A DNA stretch of 39,773 nucleotides from Nocardioides psychrotolerans (lineage in GTDB: Bacteria > Actinomycetota > Actinomycetes > Propionibacteriales > Nocardioidaceae): NCBI RefSeq assembly GCF_900113685.1, contig NZ_FOQG01000026.1, positions 1 to 39,773 of the forward strand. Direction: 5' to 3'. The position numbers and the translations under genes were made by a program. Shown here piece by piece: positions 26,132 through 33,721 of this stretch (position 1 is the first letter of the stretch; every line of letters starts with the position of its first letter). The notes beneath the pieces were generated by a model, which ran no database searches, was not told the DNA's origin, and saw only the letters and a program-made list of their open reading frames with translations.

Positions 26132-26914
26132 CTACCGGTCGGCGAGCGAACCGCCGGGCAGGGTGAACTCCGCGCTGACCGCGAACCGGTCGCCCCGGAC
26201 CAACGTGTGTCGCCACTCGAAGAGTCGGCCCCCCTCGAAGCCGAGCCGCTCGATGGCGAACGCCGCGACGCCGGCGGGCATGTCCAGCAGGACCAGCTCG
26301 GCCGGAGTCGGCAGCACGGCACGCAGGTGCTCGTTGCCCCCCGTGAGCGTGATCCCGCACCGATGACGCAGCTGTTCGTACAACGCGGTCTCGGTGAAGT
26401 CGACCTCGAGCAACGGAGAGGCCGCCTCGGCCGGCATCCACACACGGTCGAGGGCCAGGGGCCGATCGCTCGCGAGGCGCAGCCGCTCCAGGTAGAACAA
26501 CGGTGTCGACGCCTCGAGGGACAGCTTCTCGGCCACTACCGCGTCCGCACGGATGTCGCGCAGCCGGACGATGCTGCGCTGGCTCTGTCCGGCCGCGCTC
26601 ACCGCCGAGAACAGGCTGTAGAGCGTGCCCATCTCCTGGTCGATCTCGGCCGGTCCGGTCAAGCGCGAGGTGCGCCCCCGCTCCCCCGACACGACACCCG
26701 TCTCCCGGAGGCCTCGCAGGGCCTCGCGCACCGTGTGCCGGCTCACGGAGTACTCGTCGACGAGGGCGAACTCGCCCGGGAACGAGTCGCTGAACTCACC
26801 GCCCTGAACCCGGCGCGTCAGGTCGGCGCGCACCTGTTCCCACAGCGGCGCGGCCAGCTCCCGGTCTACCGCTCGAGGCCCCGGGACGTCGGTACGTCGG
26901 CGGGGACCGGTCAT
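26132..26914 (-). CDS. GntR/HutC-family transcriptional regulator
   Basis: A 260-aa regulator with an N-terminal winged helix (LWEQVRADLTRRVQGGEFSDSFPGEFALVDEYSVSRHTVREALRGL-type region, residues ~22-75) and a C-terminal UTRA ligand-binding domain (~95-250). HutC-type members respond to small effectors; the ligand cannot be predicted. It follows the MshC-like gene by 19 bases on the same strand and converges with sulP, leaving 19 bases between stops. It probably controls the MshC-like gene, its own transcription or sulP; inference only. Confidence 0.88.
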   Translation of the reverse strand: MTGPRRRTDVPGPRAVDRELAAPLWEQVRADLTRRVQGGEFSDSFPGEFALVDEYSVSRHTVREALRGLRETGVVSGERGRTSRLTGPAEIDQEMGTLYSLFSAVSAAGQSQRSIVRLRDIRADAVVAEKLSLEASTPLFYLERLRLASDRPLALDRVWMPAEAASPLLEVDFTETALYEQLRHRCGITLTGGNEHLRAVLPTPAELVLLDMPAGVAAFAIERLGFEGGRLFEWRHTLVRGDRFAVSAEFTLPGGSLADR

Positions 26915-26933
26915 CGCGGGCCCACGAGTTTCC

Positions 26934-28139
26934 TCATGGCAGCGGTTCCCGGAGCTTCAGGGCGTCGATGAGGAACCGGGCAGTGACACCGCCCTCGGAC
27001 AGGGCGAGCTGGACGGCGTCGGGGACGTTGAGCTCGGTGAGCAGCAGGCGGAGCACCTCGTCGTTCGCTCCGCCGCCGCCGCCGCCGCCGGAGCGGCCCG
27101 CAGCCGCGTGCAGCTCCTCGAGCACCGCTGCGGCCTTCTCGAACTCGGTGTTCGCACACTCCCACGGCTGGTCCCAGGGGCGGTTGAGCAGCGCCAGCCG
27201 GACCGCCGGCGCATGGTGGCGCTGGAGCACCTCACCGATCAGGACCAGGTTTCCGGTCGACTTGGCCATCTTCTCCCCGGCCAGCTGCACCTCGCCGACG
27301 TGCACCACGGCCCGGGCGAAGGGGGTGACGCCGGTGGCCGCCTCGACCATCGCCGCCTGGTAGGCGTGGTGCGGGAAGGTCAGGTCGGCGCCGCCGACCA
27401 GGACGTCGACGGAGTTCCCGAGACAGGCCATCGCCATGGCCGAGCACTCCGCGTGCCAGCCAGGTCTGCCCCACCCCCAGGGACTCGGCCACGCGGGGTC
27501 CTCCTCCCGCGACGGACGCCACACGGCAACGTCGAACGGAGAGTCGCGGCCCGGGACGTCGTCCTGGTCCCCGAACGCGTGCGAGGCCTCGAGGGCGGCC
27601 GCTTCGGACAACCCTGCGGCGGCGGGGACGTGGTCGCCGCGGAAGAAGACGTAGCCATCGCGCTCGTAGGCCGCTCCAGCGTTGAGCAGTGCTGCGGCCA
27701 GCCGCTGCACCGGCCCGATGAACCCTCGTGCGTGCGGGGTCAGGTCCGGCGGCGCCGCCGAGAGGGCGCGCATGTCGCGATCGAACTGGAACTCCTGCAT
27801 CAGCGCCAAGTCGTCGTAGTGCGTGCCCCGGGACCGCGCCGCGGCCGTCAGCACGTCATCCACATCGGTCACGTTGCGACAGGTCAGCGCGTCGACCCCG
27901 ATGACGTGGGCCAGCGAGGCGATCAGATCGGCCCAGACGAACGTGGAGGCGTGCCCCACGTGCGTGACGTCGTACGGCGTGATGCCGCAGGTGTAGATCC
28001 GCAGCGGTCCGGGAGTCAGCAGGGGGCGACCGGCCAGGGTCAGCGGCAGCACCTGCGGCGAGTCGACCGGATAGCGACCAGCCACCCCGACCACGCCGGC
28101 GGGGGTCGAGTCAGCGAAGCGAGACGTAGAGAAGGCCAC
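26934..28139 (-). CDS. MshC-like cysteine ligase (class I CysRS fold without anticodon domain)
   Basis: A 401-aa class I synthetase-fold protein. The adenylation site has CGITPYDVTHVGHA (HIGH-type, with a Zn-ligand Cys) and EKMAKST (KMSKS-type). Two more Zn ligands appear in RPGWHAECSAMAM and FPHHAYQ; the glutamate after FPHH used by CysRS is replaced, as in MshC. Length (~400) and the PAWPSPWGWGRPGWH block match MshC, which joins Cys to GlcN-inositol in mycothiol synthesis, better than tRNA-Cys ligases. It diverges from typical MshC and carries a poly-Gly insert from a (CCG)7 tract, so it may be a paralogue with another amine acceptor. The GTG start (28137-28139) lies right after CGGGGG; the N-terminus is not certain. 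Confidence 0.8.
   Translation of the reverse strand: MAFSTSRFADSTPAGVVGVAGRYPVDSPQVLPLTLAGRPLLTPGPLRIYTCGITPYDVTHVGHASTFVWADLIASLAHVIGVDALTCRNVTDVDDVLTAAARSRGTHYDDLALMQEFQFDRDMRALSAAPPDLTPHARGFIGPVQRLAAALLNAGAAYERDGYVFFRGDHVPAAAGLSEAAALEASHAFGDQDDVPGRDSPFDVAVWRPSREEDPAWPSPWGWGRPGWHAECSAMAMACLGNSVDVLVGGADLTFPHHAYQAAMVEAATGVTPFARAVVHVGEVQLAGEKMAKSTGNLVLIGEVLQRHHAPAVRLALLNRPWDQPWECANTEFEKAAAVLEELHAAAGRSGGGGGGGANDEVLRLLLTELNVPDAVQLALSEGGVTARFLIDALKLREPLP
27070..27090. repeat. (CCG)7 trinucleotide tract
   Basis: Seven perfect CCG units inside the MshC-like gene encode a run of Gly (SGGGGGGGAND). Being trinucleotide it changes linker length without breaking frame. Confidence 0.85.
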
Positions 28140-28205
28140 CCCCCGAGTGTGCCACCGTCGGCACGGACGGGGCAGGTGATCGGCGGGTCCGCCCGGTCGA
28201 GACCC

Positions 28206-28234
28206 TTGTCCTGGCCGGAACGACGTCCTACGGT
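28206..28234 (+). promoter_or_regulatory. Candidate promoter for the MBL-double rhodanese gene
   Basis: TTGTCC (28206-28211) and TACGGT (28229-28234) are separated by 17 bases and lie 41 bases before the ATG. Just downstream, ATGTCCGGTCAT (28242-28253) is a near-perfect palindrome that could be an operator. Both are seen by eye only. Confidence 0.35.
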
Positions 28235-28275
28235 GACTGAAATGTCCGGTCATCTGAGAAGGGTCGGGTACGCCC

Positions 28276-29649
28276 ATGCTGCAGGTCGAGGTCATTGACA
28301 CCAGCGAGCTCGGGGACCGCAGCTACGTCGTGCATGACGGCAGCACCGCGGTGGTCATCGACCCCCAGCGCGACATCGACCGGGTCCAGGCCATCCTCGA
28401 AGAGCACGGCCTCACCGTGTCGGCGGTCGCGGAGACCCACGTCCACAACGACTACGTGACCGGTGGTCTCGAGCTCGCCCGCCAGAGCGGTGCCGACTAT
28501 CTCGTGTGTGCCGACGACGAGGTCGCCTTCGATCGTCGACCCGTGTCCGACGGCGATGTGATTGCCTACGGCGCGCTCGAGATCCGGGTGATCTCGACTC
28601 CGGGTCACACCCACACCCACGTCTCGTACGCCGTCTCGCACCGGGACCACACCGACGACAGGGCGGTGTTCACCGGCGGCTCGCTGCTCTACGGCAGCGT
28701 GGGTCGCACCGACCTGCTCGGGGACGAGCACACCGACGAGCTGACCAGGGCGCAGTTCCGTTCCGCCCGCAAGCTGGTCTCCCTCCTCCCCGCGGACACC
28801 GGCGTCTACCCGACCCACGGCTTCGGGAGCTTCTGCTCGTCCGGATCGGCAGCCGGTGGCGACTCCTCGACGATCGGAGAGGAGCACCAGCGCAACGACG
28901 CCCTGACCGAGGACGACGAGGACACGTTCGTGGCGAAGCTCGTGGCGAACCTCACCGCCTACCCCGCCTACTACGCCCACATGGCACCGCGCAACGCGCA
29001 GGGCCCCGGCCCGATCGACCTGAGCCCGCCCGAAAGCGTTGATGCGGATGAATTGCGCCGCAGGGTGGAGGCCGGCGAGTGGGTCGTGGACCTGCGCGCC
29101 CGCAAGGTCTACGCGACCGGGCACCTGTGCGGCAGCATCGGCATCGACCTCGAAGGCCAGTTCGCCACCTACCTGGGCTGGCTGATGCCCTGGGGCACCC
29201 ACGTGACGCTGATCGGCGAGACGGCAGACCAGGTCTCCGCGGCCCAGCGAGAGATGGTGCGCATCGGCATCGAGCGCCCCGCGGGCGCGGCAGCGGGCGA
29301 GGTGGGCTCGCTGGTCCCGGCCGGCGAGCTGGCCGACTACCCGGTGGTCACCTTCGAGGAGCTCAGGAAGGCGCAGGCCGCACCGGGCGGCTCCCCCACC
29401 GTGCTCGACGTACGCCGCGACGACGAGCGCGCCGCCGAGGCGATCCCCGGGTCGAGCCACATCCCCATCCACGAACTGCTCGACCGCCTCGACGAGGTTC
29501 CCCGCGAGACGCTCTGGGTGCACTGCCTCAGCGGCTACCGCGCCTCGATCTGCGCCAGCCTGCTGGCCCGGGAGGGCCACGACGTGGTGCTCATCGACGA
29601 CGCGTTCGAGAAGGCGGTCGAGCTCGGACTGACCAGGTCAGGGTCCTGA
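28276..29649 (+). CDS. Metallo-beta-lactamase persulfide dioxygenase-like protein with two rhodanese domains
   Basis: A 457-aa cytoplasmic protein. Residues 1-~240 are a metallo-beta-lactamase domain of the ETHE1/persulfide dioxygenase class, with ETHVHNDYVTGG, STPGHTHTHVSY and the iron-ligand Asp region FTGGSLLYGSVGRTDL. The usual HxHxDH ends in Tyr here. A first rhodanese-like domain (~255-350) lacks the catalytic Cys, and a second (~360-455) has HCLSGYRASIC with Cys near 417. ETHE1-class enzymes oxidise glutathione or other low-molecular persulfide to sulfite; in actinobacteria mycothiol or bacillithiol-like persulfide would be the substrate (inferred). It is divergent from the MshC-like ligase and convergent with mrp. 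Confidence 0.9.
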   Translation: MLQVEVIDTSELGDRSYVVHDGSTAVVIDPQRDIDRVQAILEEHGLTVSAVAETHVHNDYVTGGLELARQSGADYLVCADDEVAFDRRPVSDGDVIAYGALEIRVISTPGHTHTHVSYAVSHRDHTDDRAVFTGGSLLYGSVGRTDLLGDEHTDELTRAQFRSARKLVSLLPADTGVYPTHGFGSFCSSGSAAGGDSSTIGEEHQRNDALTEDDEDTFVAKLVANLTAYPAYYAHMAPRNAQGPGPIDLSPPESVDADELRRRVEAGEWVVDLRARKVYATGHLCGSIGIDLEGQFATYLGWLMPWGTHVTLIGETADQVSAAQREMVRIGIERPAGAAAGEVGSLVPAGELADYPVVTFEELRKAQAAPGGSPTVLDVRRDDERAAEAIPGSSHIPIHELLDRLDEVPRETLWVHCLSGYRASICASLLAREGHDVVLIDDAFEKAVELGLTRSGS

Positions 29650-29656
29650 CCCGGTC
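29631..29656. terminator. Bidirectional terminator-like hairpin between convergent genes
   Basis: GACC-A-GGTCAGG and CCTGACC-C-GGTC face each other across a 2-base loop, giving 11 pairs with one mismatch. It spans the stop codon of the metallo-beta-lactamase gene and reaches the stop of convergent mrp, so it could end both transcripts. The very tight loop and absence of a U-run reduce confidence. Confidence 0.4.
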
Positions 29657-30791
29657 AGATCACCGACAACGCCAACGGGCGTCCCACCAGGCTCCGTCGG
29701 ACGACGGGCAGCTCGCCGGCGATCCGGCGGATCTCCATGACCGAGGCGGCCGTGGGGGCCGCGACCATCGCCGGCACCCCGGCGTCTCCCGACGTCCGCA
29801 GGGGCAGGTCGAGCGGGATCTGCCCGAGCAGCGGCGCATCGATGGTCGCCGCCAGCCGGGCGCCCCCGCCCTCCCCGAAGATCGGGGTCTGTTCGGCGCA
29901 CGCGGGGCAGACCAGGGTCGACATGTTCTCCACGACTCCCGCGATCGGCATCCGCGTGTCCCGCGCCATCCGCCCCACCCGGGCCGCCACCGTCTGGGCG
30001 GCCTGCTGGGGGGTGGTCACGGCGAGCAGCTGGGCATCGGGGATCAGGTCGAGCAGCGTCATGGTGACGTCACCCGTGCCGGGCGGCAGGTCGAGCAGCA
30101 GGGTGTCGAGCTCCCCCCAGTGCACGTCGGTCATGAACTGCTCGAGCGCCTTGTGCAGCATCGGCCCGCGCCAGACAACCGGCTCCTCCTCCTCGACGAA
30201 GAAGCCCACCGACATCAGGGAGACCCCGTGGGCCTCGACGGGCATCATCAGCCCCTTGAGCGCGACCGGTGAGCGTCGTACGCCGAAGAGCTGCGGGATC
30301 GAGTATCCCCACACGTCCGCGTCCAGCACGCCGACCCGCTGGCCCTGCTGGGCCAGCGCAACGGCGAGGTTCGCGGTGACCGACGACTTGCCGACCCCAC
30401 CCTTGCCGCTGGCAACGGCGTAGACGTTGGTCGACGAGCCCTCGCCGAACTGGTGGGTCCCCTCGACCCGGCCGCCGCGGAGCTTCCCGGCCAGCTGCAT
30501 GCGCTCGCTCTCGCCCATCGTTCCCAGGGTCACCTCGACCCGGGTCACCCCGGCGACGCTGCTCACGGCCCCGGTGACGTCCGAGACCAGCCGGTCCTTC
30601 ATCGGACACGAGGAGGTGGTCAGGCGCACGGTGATCCGGACCAGCCCGTTGCGACCGAGCTCGACGTCGCCGACCATGCCGGCGTCGGCGAGCGGCATCT
30701 TGAGCTCGGGGTCCTCGACCCGGGCCAGGGCCGCGTGGACCTCGTCCAGGTCGACCGAGGGCCCGGTGCGGTTGCGGGAGAGGATGCTCAT
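29655..30791 (-). CDS. mrp: Mrp/NBP35-type Fe-S cluster carrier ATPase
   Basis: A 378-aa protein with an N-terminal MIP18/DUF59 domain (~15-90, with SSCPMKDRL) and a P-loop ATPase: deviant Walker A GKGGVGKSS at 129-137, DADVWGYSIPQLFG, and the cluster-binding CPAC near 295. Mrp proteins carry 4Fe-4S clusters to apo-enzymes. Its ATG overlaps the soeA-like stop (ATGA), so it is the last gene of the sulfur operon and is probably dedicated to loading the FeS clusters of the Mo enzyme and its FeS-NrfD partner. That dedication is inferred from the overlap. Confidence 0.93.
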   Translation of the reverse strand: MSILSRNRTGPSVDLDEVHAALARVEDPELKMPLADAGMVGDVELGRNGLVRITVRLTTSSCPMKDRLVSDVTGAVSSVAGVTRVEVTLGTMGESERMQLAGKLRGGRVEGTHQFGEGSSTNVYAVASGKGGVGKSSVTANLAVALAQQGQRVGVLDADVWGYSIPQLFGVRRSPVALKGLMMPVEAHGVSLMSVGFFVEEEEPVVWRGPMLHKALEQFMTDVHWGELDTLLLDLPPGTGDVTMTLLDLIPDAQLLAVTTPQQAAQTVAARVGRMARDTRMPIAGVVENMSTLVCPACAEQTPIFGEGGGARLAATIDAPLLGQIPLDLPLRTSGDAGVPAMVAAPTAASVMEIRRIAGELPVVRRSLVGRPLALSVI

Positions 30792-33670
30792 GCGCCGGCC
30801 CCCGCTTCTTCGGAACGTCCGCCGTCGACGCGGAAGGCCCGTCTGGTCGGCTTGACCGGCCGCATCATGAACTCCGGTCGGCGCAGCCCCGAGGCGCTGG
30901 GTCCCGGCCTGGTCGTGTCCATCCACGCACGGTAGATCTCGCGGGACAGCTTGGTGTCCACGACGACGTCGCCGTACTGGTCCTCCTCGCGCGCCTTCTC
31001 GAGCCGCACCTTCTGGTGCCAGCAGTGCATGCCCGACAACGGGTCCGGGTGCACCGCGAACGCGAGGTTCTGGTGCACGCCCGGGTCCTCCCAGTCGATG
31101 CGCTCGCTGTCGGGGTCGTCGCTCTTGAACGGCTTGATCCCCTCCTTGTATCGCAGCTTCCAGACACCGTCGTCGCTCTTCGTGAGGTCGACCAGCCCCA
31201 TCGCCCAGCGCGATCCGGCGTGCTCGGAGGTCCGCCAGCGGCCCATGTGGTGCGAGAGCCCGAGGACGCCGGGGCGGATGGCCTCGGTGGCCCAGGCACG
31301 GGCCACGAAGTAGCCGATCTCGGTGTTGACGCGCACCAGGTCGCCGGTAGCAAAGCCGAACCGGGCCGCGTCCTGGGTGTTCATCCACATCGGGTGGGTG
31401 TTGCTCAGCTCGTTGAGGTACTTCGCGTTGCCGCTCCTGGTGTGGATCAGGGTCGGGATGCGGAACGTCGGCACCAGGACCATCTCGCTGTTGTCCTCGT
31501 CGATGGAGCGGTGGCTGACGTGGGACTCGATGTAGCCGGGAGCGGCGTACTCCGGCCACCCGAAGTCGACCATGGTGTCGCTGAAGAGCTCGAGCTTGCG
31601 CGAGGGCGTCAGCCAGCCCTGGGTGCGGGAGCCGTCCTCGTGGACGAGGCCCACGGAGCCGGCCTCCCCGACGAGCGGCGGCGTCGAGTCCAGGGTGACC
31701 GGCTTGCGCAGGACCCCCCGGGCGTCCGCCGTGGCGCCCTCGACCTCGGCATCGCTCAGCACGCGCTCGTCGACACGGTAGGTGTCCTTGGAGACCTCGA
31801 ACGCGCCGTACCTGCGCATGTAGGCCAGCGGGGTGAGGCCCTGCTCGGCAGCGGCCTCAGGCAGTCCGGGCACGCTGTTCTCGAAGACCCAGCGGTAGTA
31901 CTCGTCCACCGTGACCTTCTCGCCCGGGCGGTACGGCGACTCGAAGTACTTGCGGATGCCGAGCGCCCCGTCCGGGTCGATCCGCCAGGAGAGCTCGAAC
32001 CAGAACTCGTTCTCCTCCCAGACCTCGCCCGGGTTGGACTCGCGCGAGTCCGAGACGATGCGACCCATCCGCTCCATGGCCACCCGCGTCACGGGCTGCC
32101 GGAAGCCGAGCCACTTGCCGGCGTACTGCTCGTAGGACTGGGTGTCGTGCCGCTCGGTGCTGTGCCCCATCGGCAGGACGTAGTCGGCGAACGTCGCGGT
32201 CTCCGACCAGGTGGGCGTCAGCGCGACGTGGCAGTCGACCAGGGCCTCGTCGGTCAGCGCCTCGAGCCAGCTGAACCCGTCGGGGTTCGTCCAGACCGGG
32301 TTGTAGACGCGCGAGAAGTACATGGCCAGCTTGCCGCGGCCGTCCTGGAGCAGGTGCGGCAGCAGGATGGACATCTCGTTGGTCGACATCGGGAACTCGG
32401 CCGGCCAGAGCAGCTCGTTCCACGACTCGTGACCGCCGGGGACGTTCGGACCGTGGGCGATGATCTTGTCCCAGCCGTTGGGGCTGGTGCCGCCCTTGGT
32501 GCCGACGCTGCCGGTGAGAACGTTGAGGAAGAACAGGGCACGCGAGACCTGCCAGCCGCCGAGGTTGCCGGCGGTCGCTGCTCGCCACACGTGGGCGGAC
32601 AGGGCGCTGCCGGCGGTCGCCACGATGTGGGCCAGCTCCTCGATCTGCTCCTCGGGCATCTGGGCCTCCTTCGCGGCGTAGGCGAAGGTGTACTGGGCGT
32701 AGTCCTCGGTCAGCAGGTCCATGAAGGCGTCGAAGTCGCCGACCGGGGCCTCGGGGTGCAGGTGCTCCATGTAGGTCGACCAGTTGACCCACCGCTTGAT
32801 GAAGGCCCGGTCGACCTGGTCGGTGCGCAAGAGGTACGACGCCACGGCCAGCAGGATGGCGGCCTCGCTGCCGGGCCAGGGAGCCATCCACAGATCGGCG
32901 TGGGAGGCGGTGTTGGACAGGCGCGGGTCGAGGACCACGAGCTTGGCGCCCCCGGACATCTTGCCCTCCATGATGCGCTGGGCGTGGGGGTTGAAGTAGT
33001 GCCCCGCCTCCAGGTGGCTCGAGATCAGCAGGATGACCTTGGCGTTGGCGTAGTCGGGCGAGGGGCGGTCGTAGCCTCCCCACAGCGAGTAGCCGAGCCG
33101 GGCGCCGGCCGAGCAGATGTTGGTGTGGCTGTTGTGGCCGTCCACGCCCCAGGCGAGCAGGAAGCGCTCGGCGAAGCCGTCCTCGCCCGGCCGGCCCACG
33201 TGGTAGACGACCTCGTCCTTGCGGTCCTCGACGATGGCCGCGCGGATCTTGCCGGCGATGTCGTCGAGGGCGTCGTCCCAGCTGACCCGCTCCCAGTCGC
33301 CGCCGCCGCGCTTTCCGGAGCGACGCAGCGGGTAGAGGATCCGCTCGGGGTCGTTGATCTGGTTGATCGTCGCCGGGCCCTTGGCGCAGTTGCGCCCGCG
33401 AGATCCCGGGTGGGCGGGGTTGCCCTCGAGCTTCTTGATCGACATGTCCGACTTGTCGACATAGGCGAGCAGACCGCAGGCCGACTCGCAGTTGAAGCAG
33501 GTCGTCGGGACGAGCATGTACTCGTGGGGCACCTTGCGCGGGTGCGCCTTGGCGTCGTACTCCACGTGGTGGTCCCAGTCGGCGACCGGGGGGAAGTTGC
33601 GCAGGCGTTCGTGGGTGCGCTCCCCCGGCAGCACCAGGGGGGTGATCTCACGCTCCGACTCAAGCGTCAT
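30788..33670 (-). CDS. Molybdopterin oxidoreductase, SoeA-like (sulfite dehydrogenase catalytic subunit)
   Basis: A 960-aa Mo-bisMGD enzyme of the DMSO reductase family. A 4Fe-4S site is formed by Cys58, Cys61, Cys65 and Cys95 (CFNCESAC, then RNCAKGPA). The probable Mo ligand is Cys186 in NICSAGARLGY, the Cys-ligated class. The C-terminal MopB domain includes HPMWMNTQDAARFGFATGDLV. No twin-arginine signal is present, so it works in the cytoplasm. Length, Cys ligation and pairing with a 16-Cys ferredoxin/NrfD partner fit SoeA of cytoplasmic sulfite oxidation; PsrA/PhsA-type reductases are usually exported with a Tat signal. Sulfite oxidation is supported by the tusA/dsrE2 context but not proven; thiosulfate or polysulfide chemistry remains possible. 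Confidence 0.85.
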   Translation of the reverse strand: MTLESEREITPLVLPGERTHERLRNFPPVADWDHHVEYDAKAHPRKVPHEYMLVPTTCFNCESACGLLAYVDKSDMSIKKLEGNPAHPGSRGRNCAKGPATINQINDPERILYPLRRSGKRGGGDWERVSWDDALDDIAGKIRAAIVEDRKDEVVYHVGRPGEDGFAERFLLAWGVDGHNSHTNICSAGARLGYSLWGGYDRPSPDYANAKVILLISSHLEAGHYFNPHAQRIMEGKMSGGAKLVVLDPRLSNTASHADLWMAPWPGSEAAILLAVASYLLRTDQVDRAFIKRWVNWSTYMEHLHPEAPVGDFDAFMDLLTEDYAQYTFAYAAKEAQMPEEQIEELAHIVATAGSALSAHVWRAATAGNLGGWQVSRALFFLNVLTGSVGTKGGTSPNGWDKIIAHGPNVPGGHESWNELLWPAEFPMSTNEMSILLPHLLQDGRGKLAMYFSRVYNPVWTNPDGFSWLEALTDEALVDCHVALTPTWSETATFADYVLPMGHSTERHDTQSYEQYAGKWLGFRQPVTRVAMERMGRIVSDSRESNPGEVWEENEFWFELSWRIDPDGALGIRKYFESPYRPGEKVTVDEYYRWVFENSVPGLPEAAAEQGLTPLAYMRRYGAFEVSKDTYRVDERVLSDAEVEGATADARGVLRKPVTLDSTPPLVGEAGSVGLVHEDGSRTQGWLTPSRKLELFSDTMVDFGWPEYAAPGYIESHVSHRSIDEDNSEMVLVPTFRIPTLIHTRSGNAKYLNELSNTHPMWMNTQDAARFGFATGDLVRVNTEIGYFVARAWATEAIRPGVLGLSHHMGRWRTSEHAGSRWAMGLVDLTKSDDGVWKLRYKEGIKPFKSDDPDSERIDWEDPGVHQNLAFAVHPDPLSGMHCWHQKVRLEKAREEDQYGDVVVDTKLSREIYRAWMDTTRPGPSASGLRRPEFMMRPVKPTRRAFRVDGGRSEEAGAGA

Positions 33671-33721
33671 GACAAGTCCCTTCGAGGCAGGGTGAACTGA
33701 CGGGCTGTTCCGGTGTGGTGA

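Noticed and set aside
31016..33700. An 894-codon plus-strand frame opposite the Mo oxidoreductase
   Set aside because: Shadow frame; no motif, while the minus strand shows clear FeS and Mo-binding sites.
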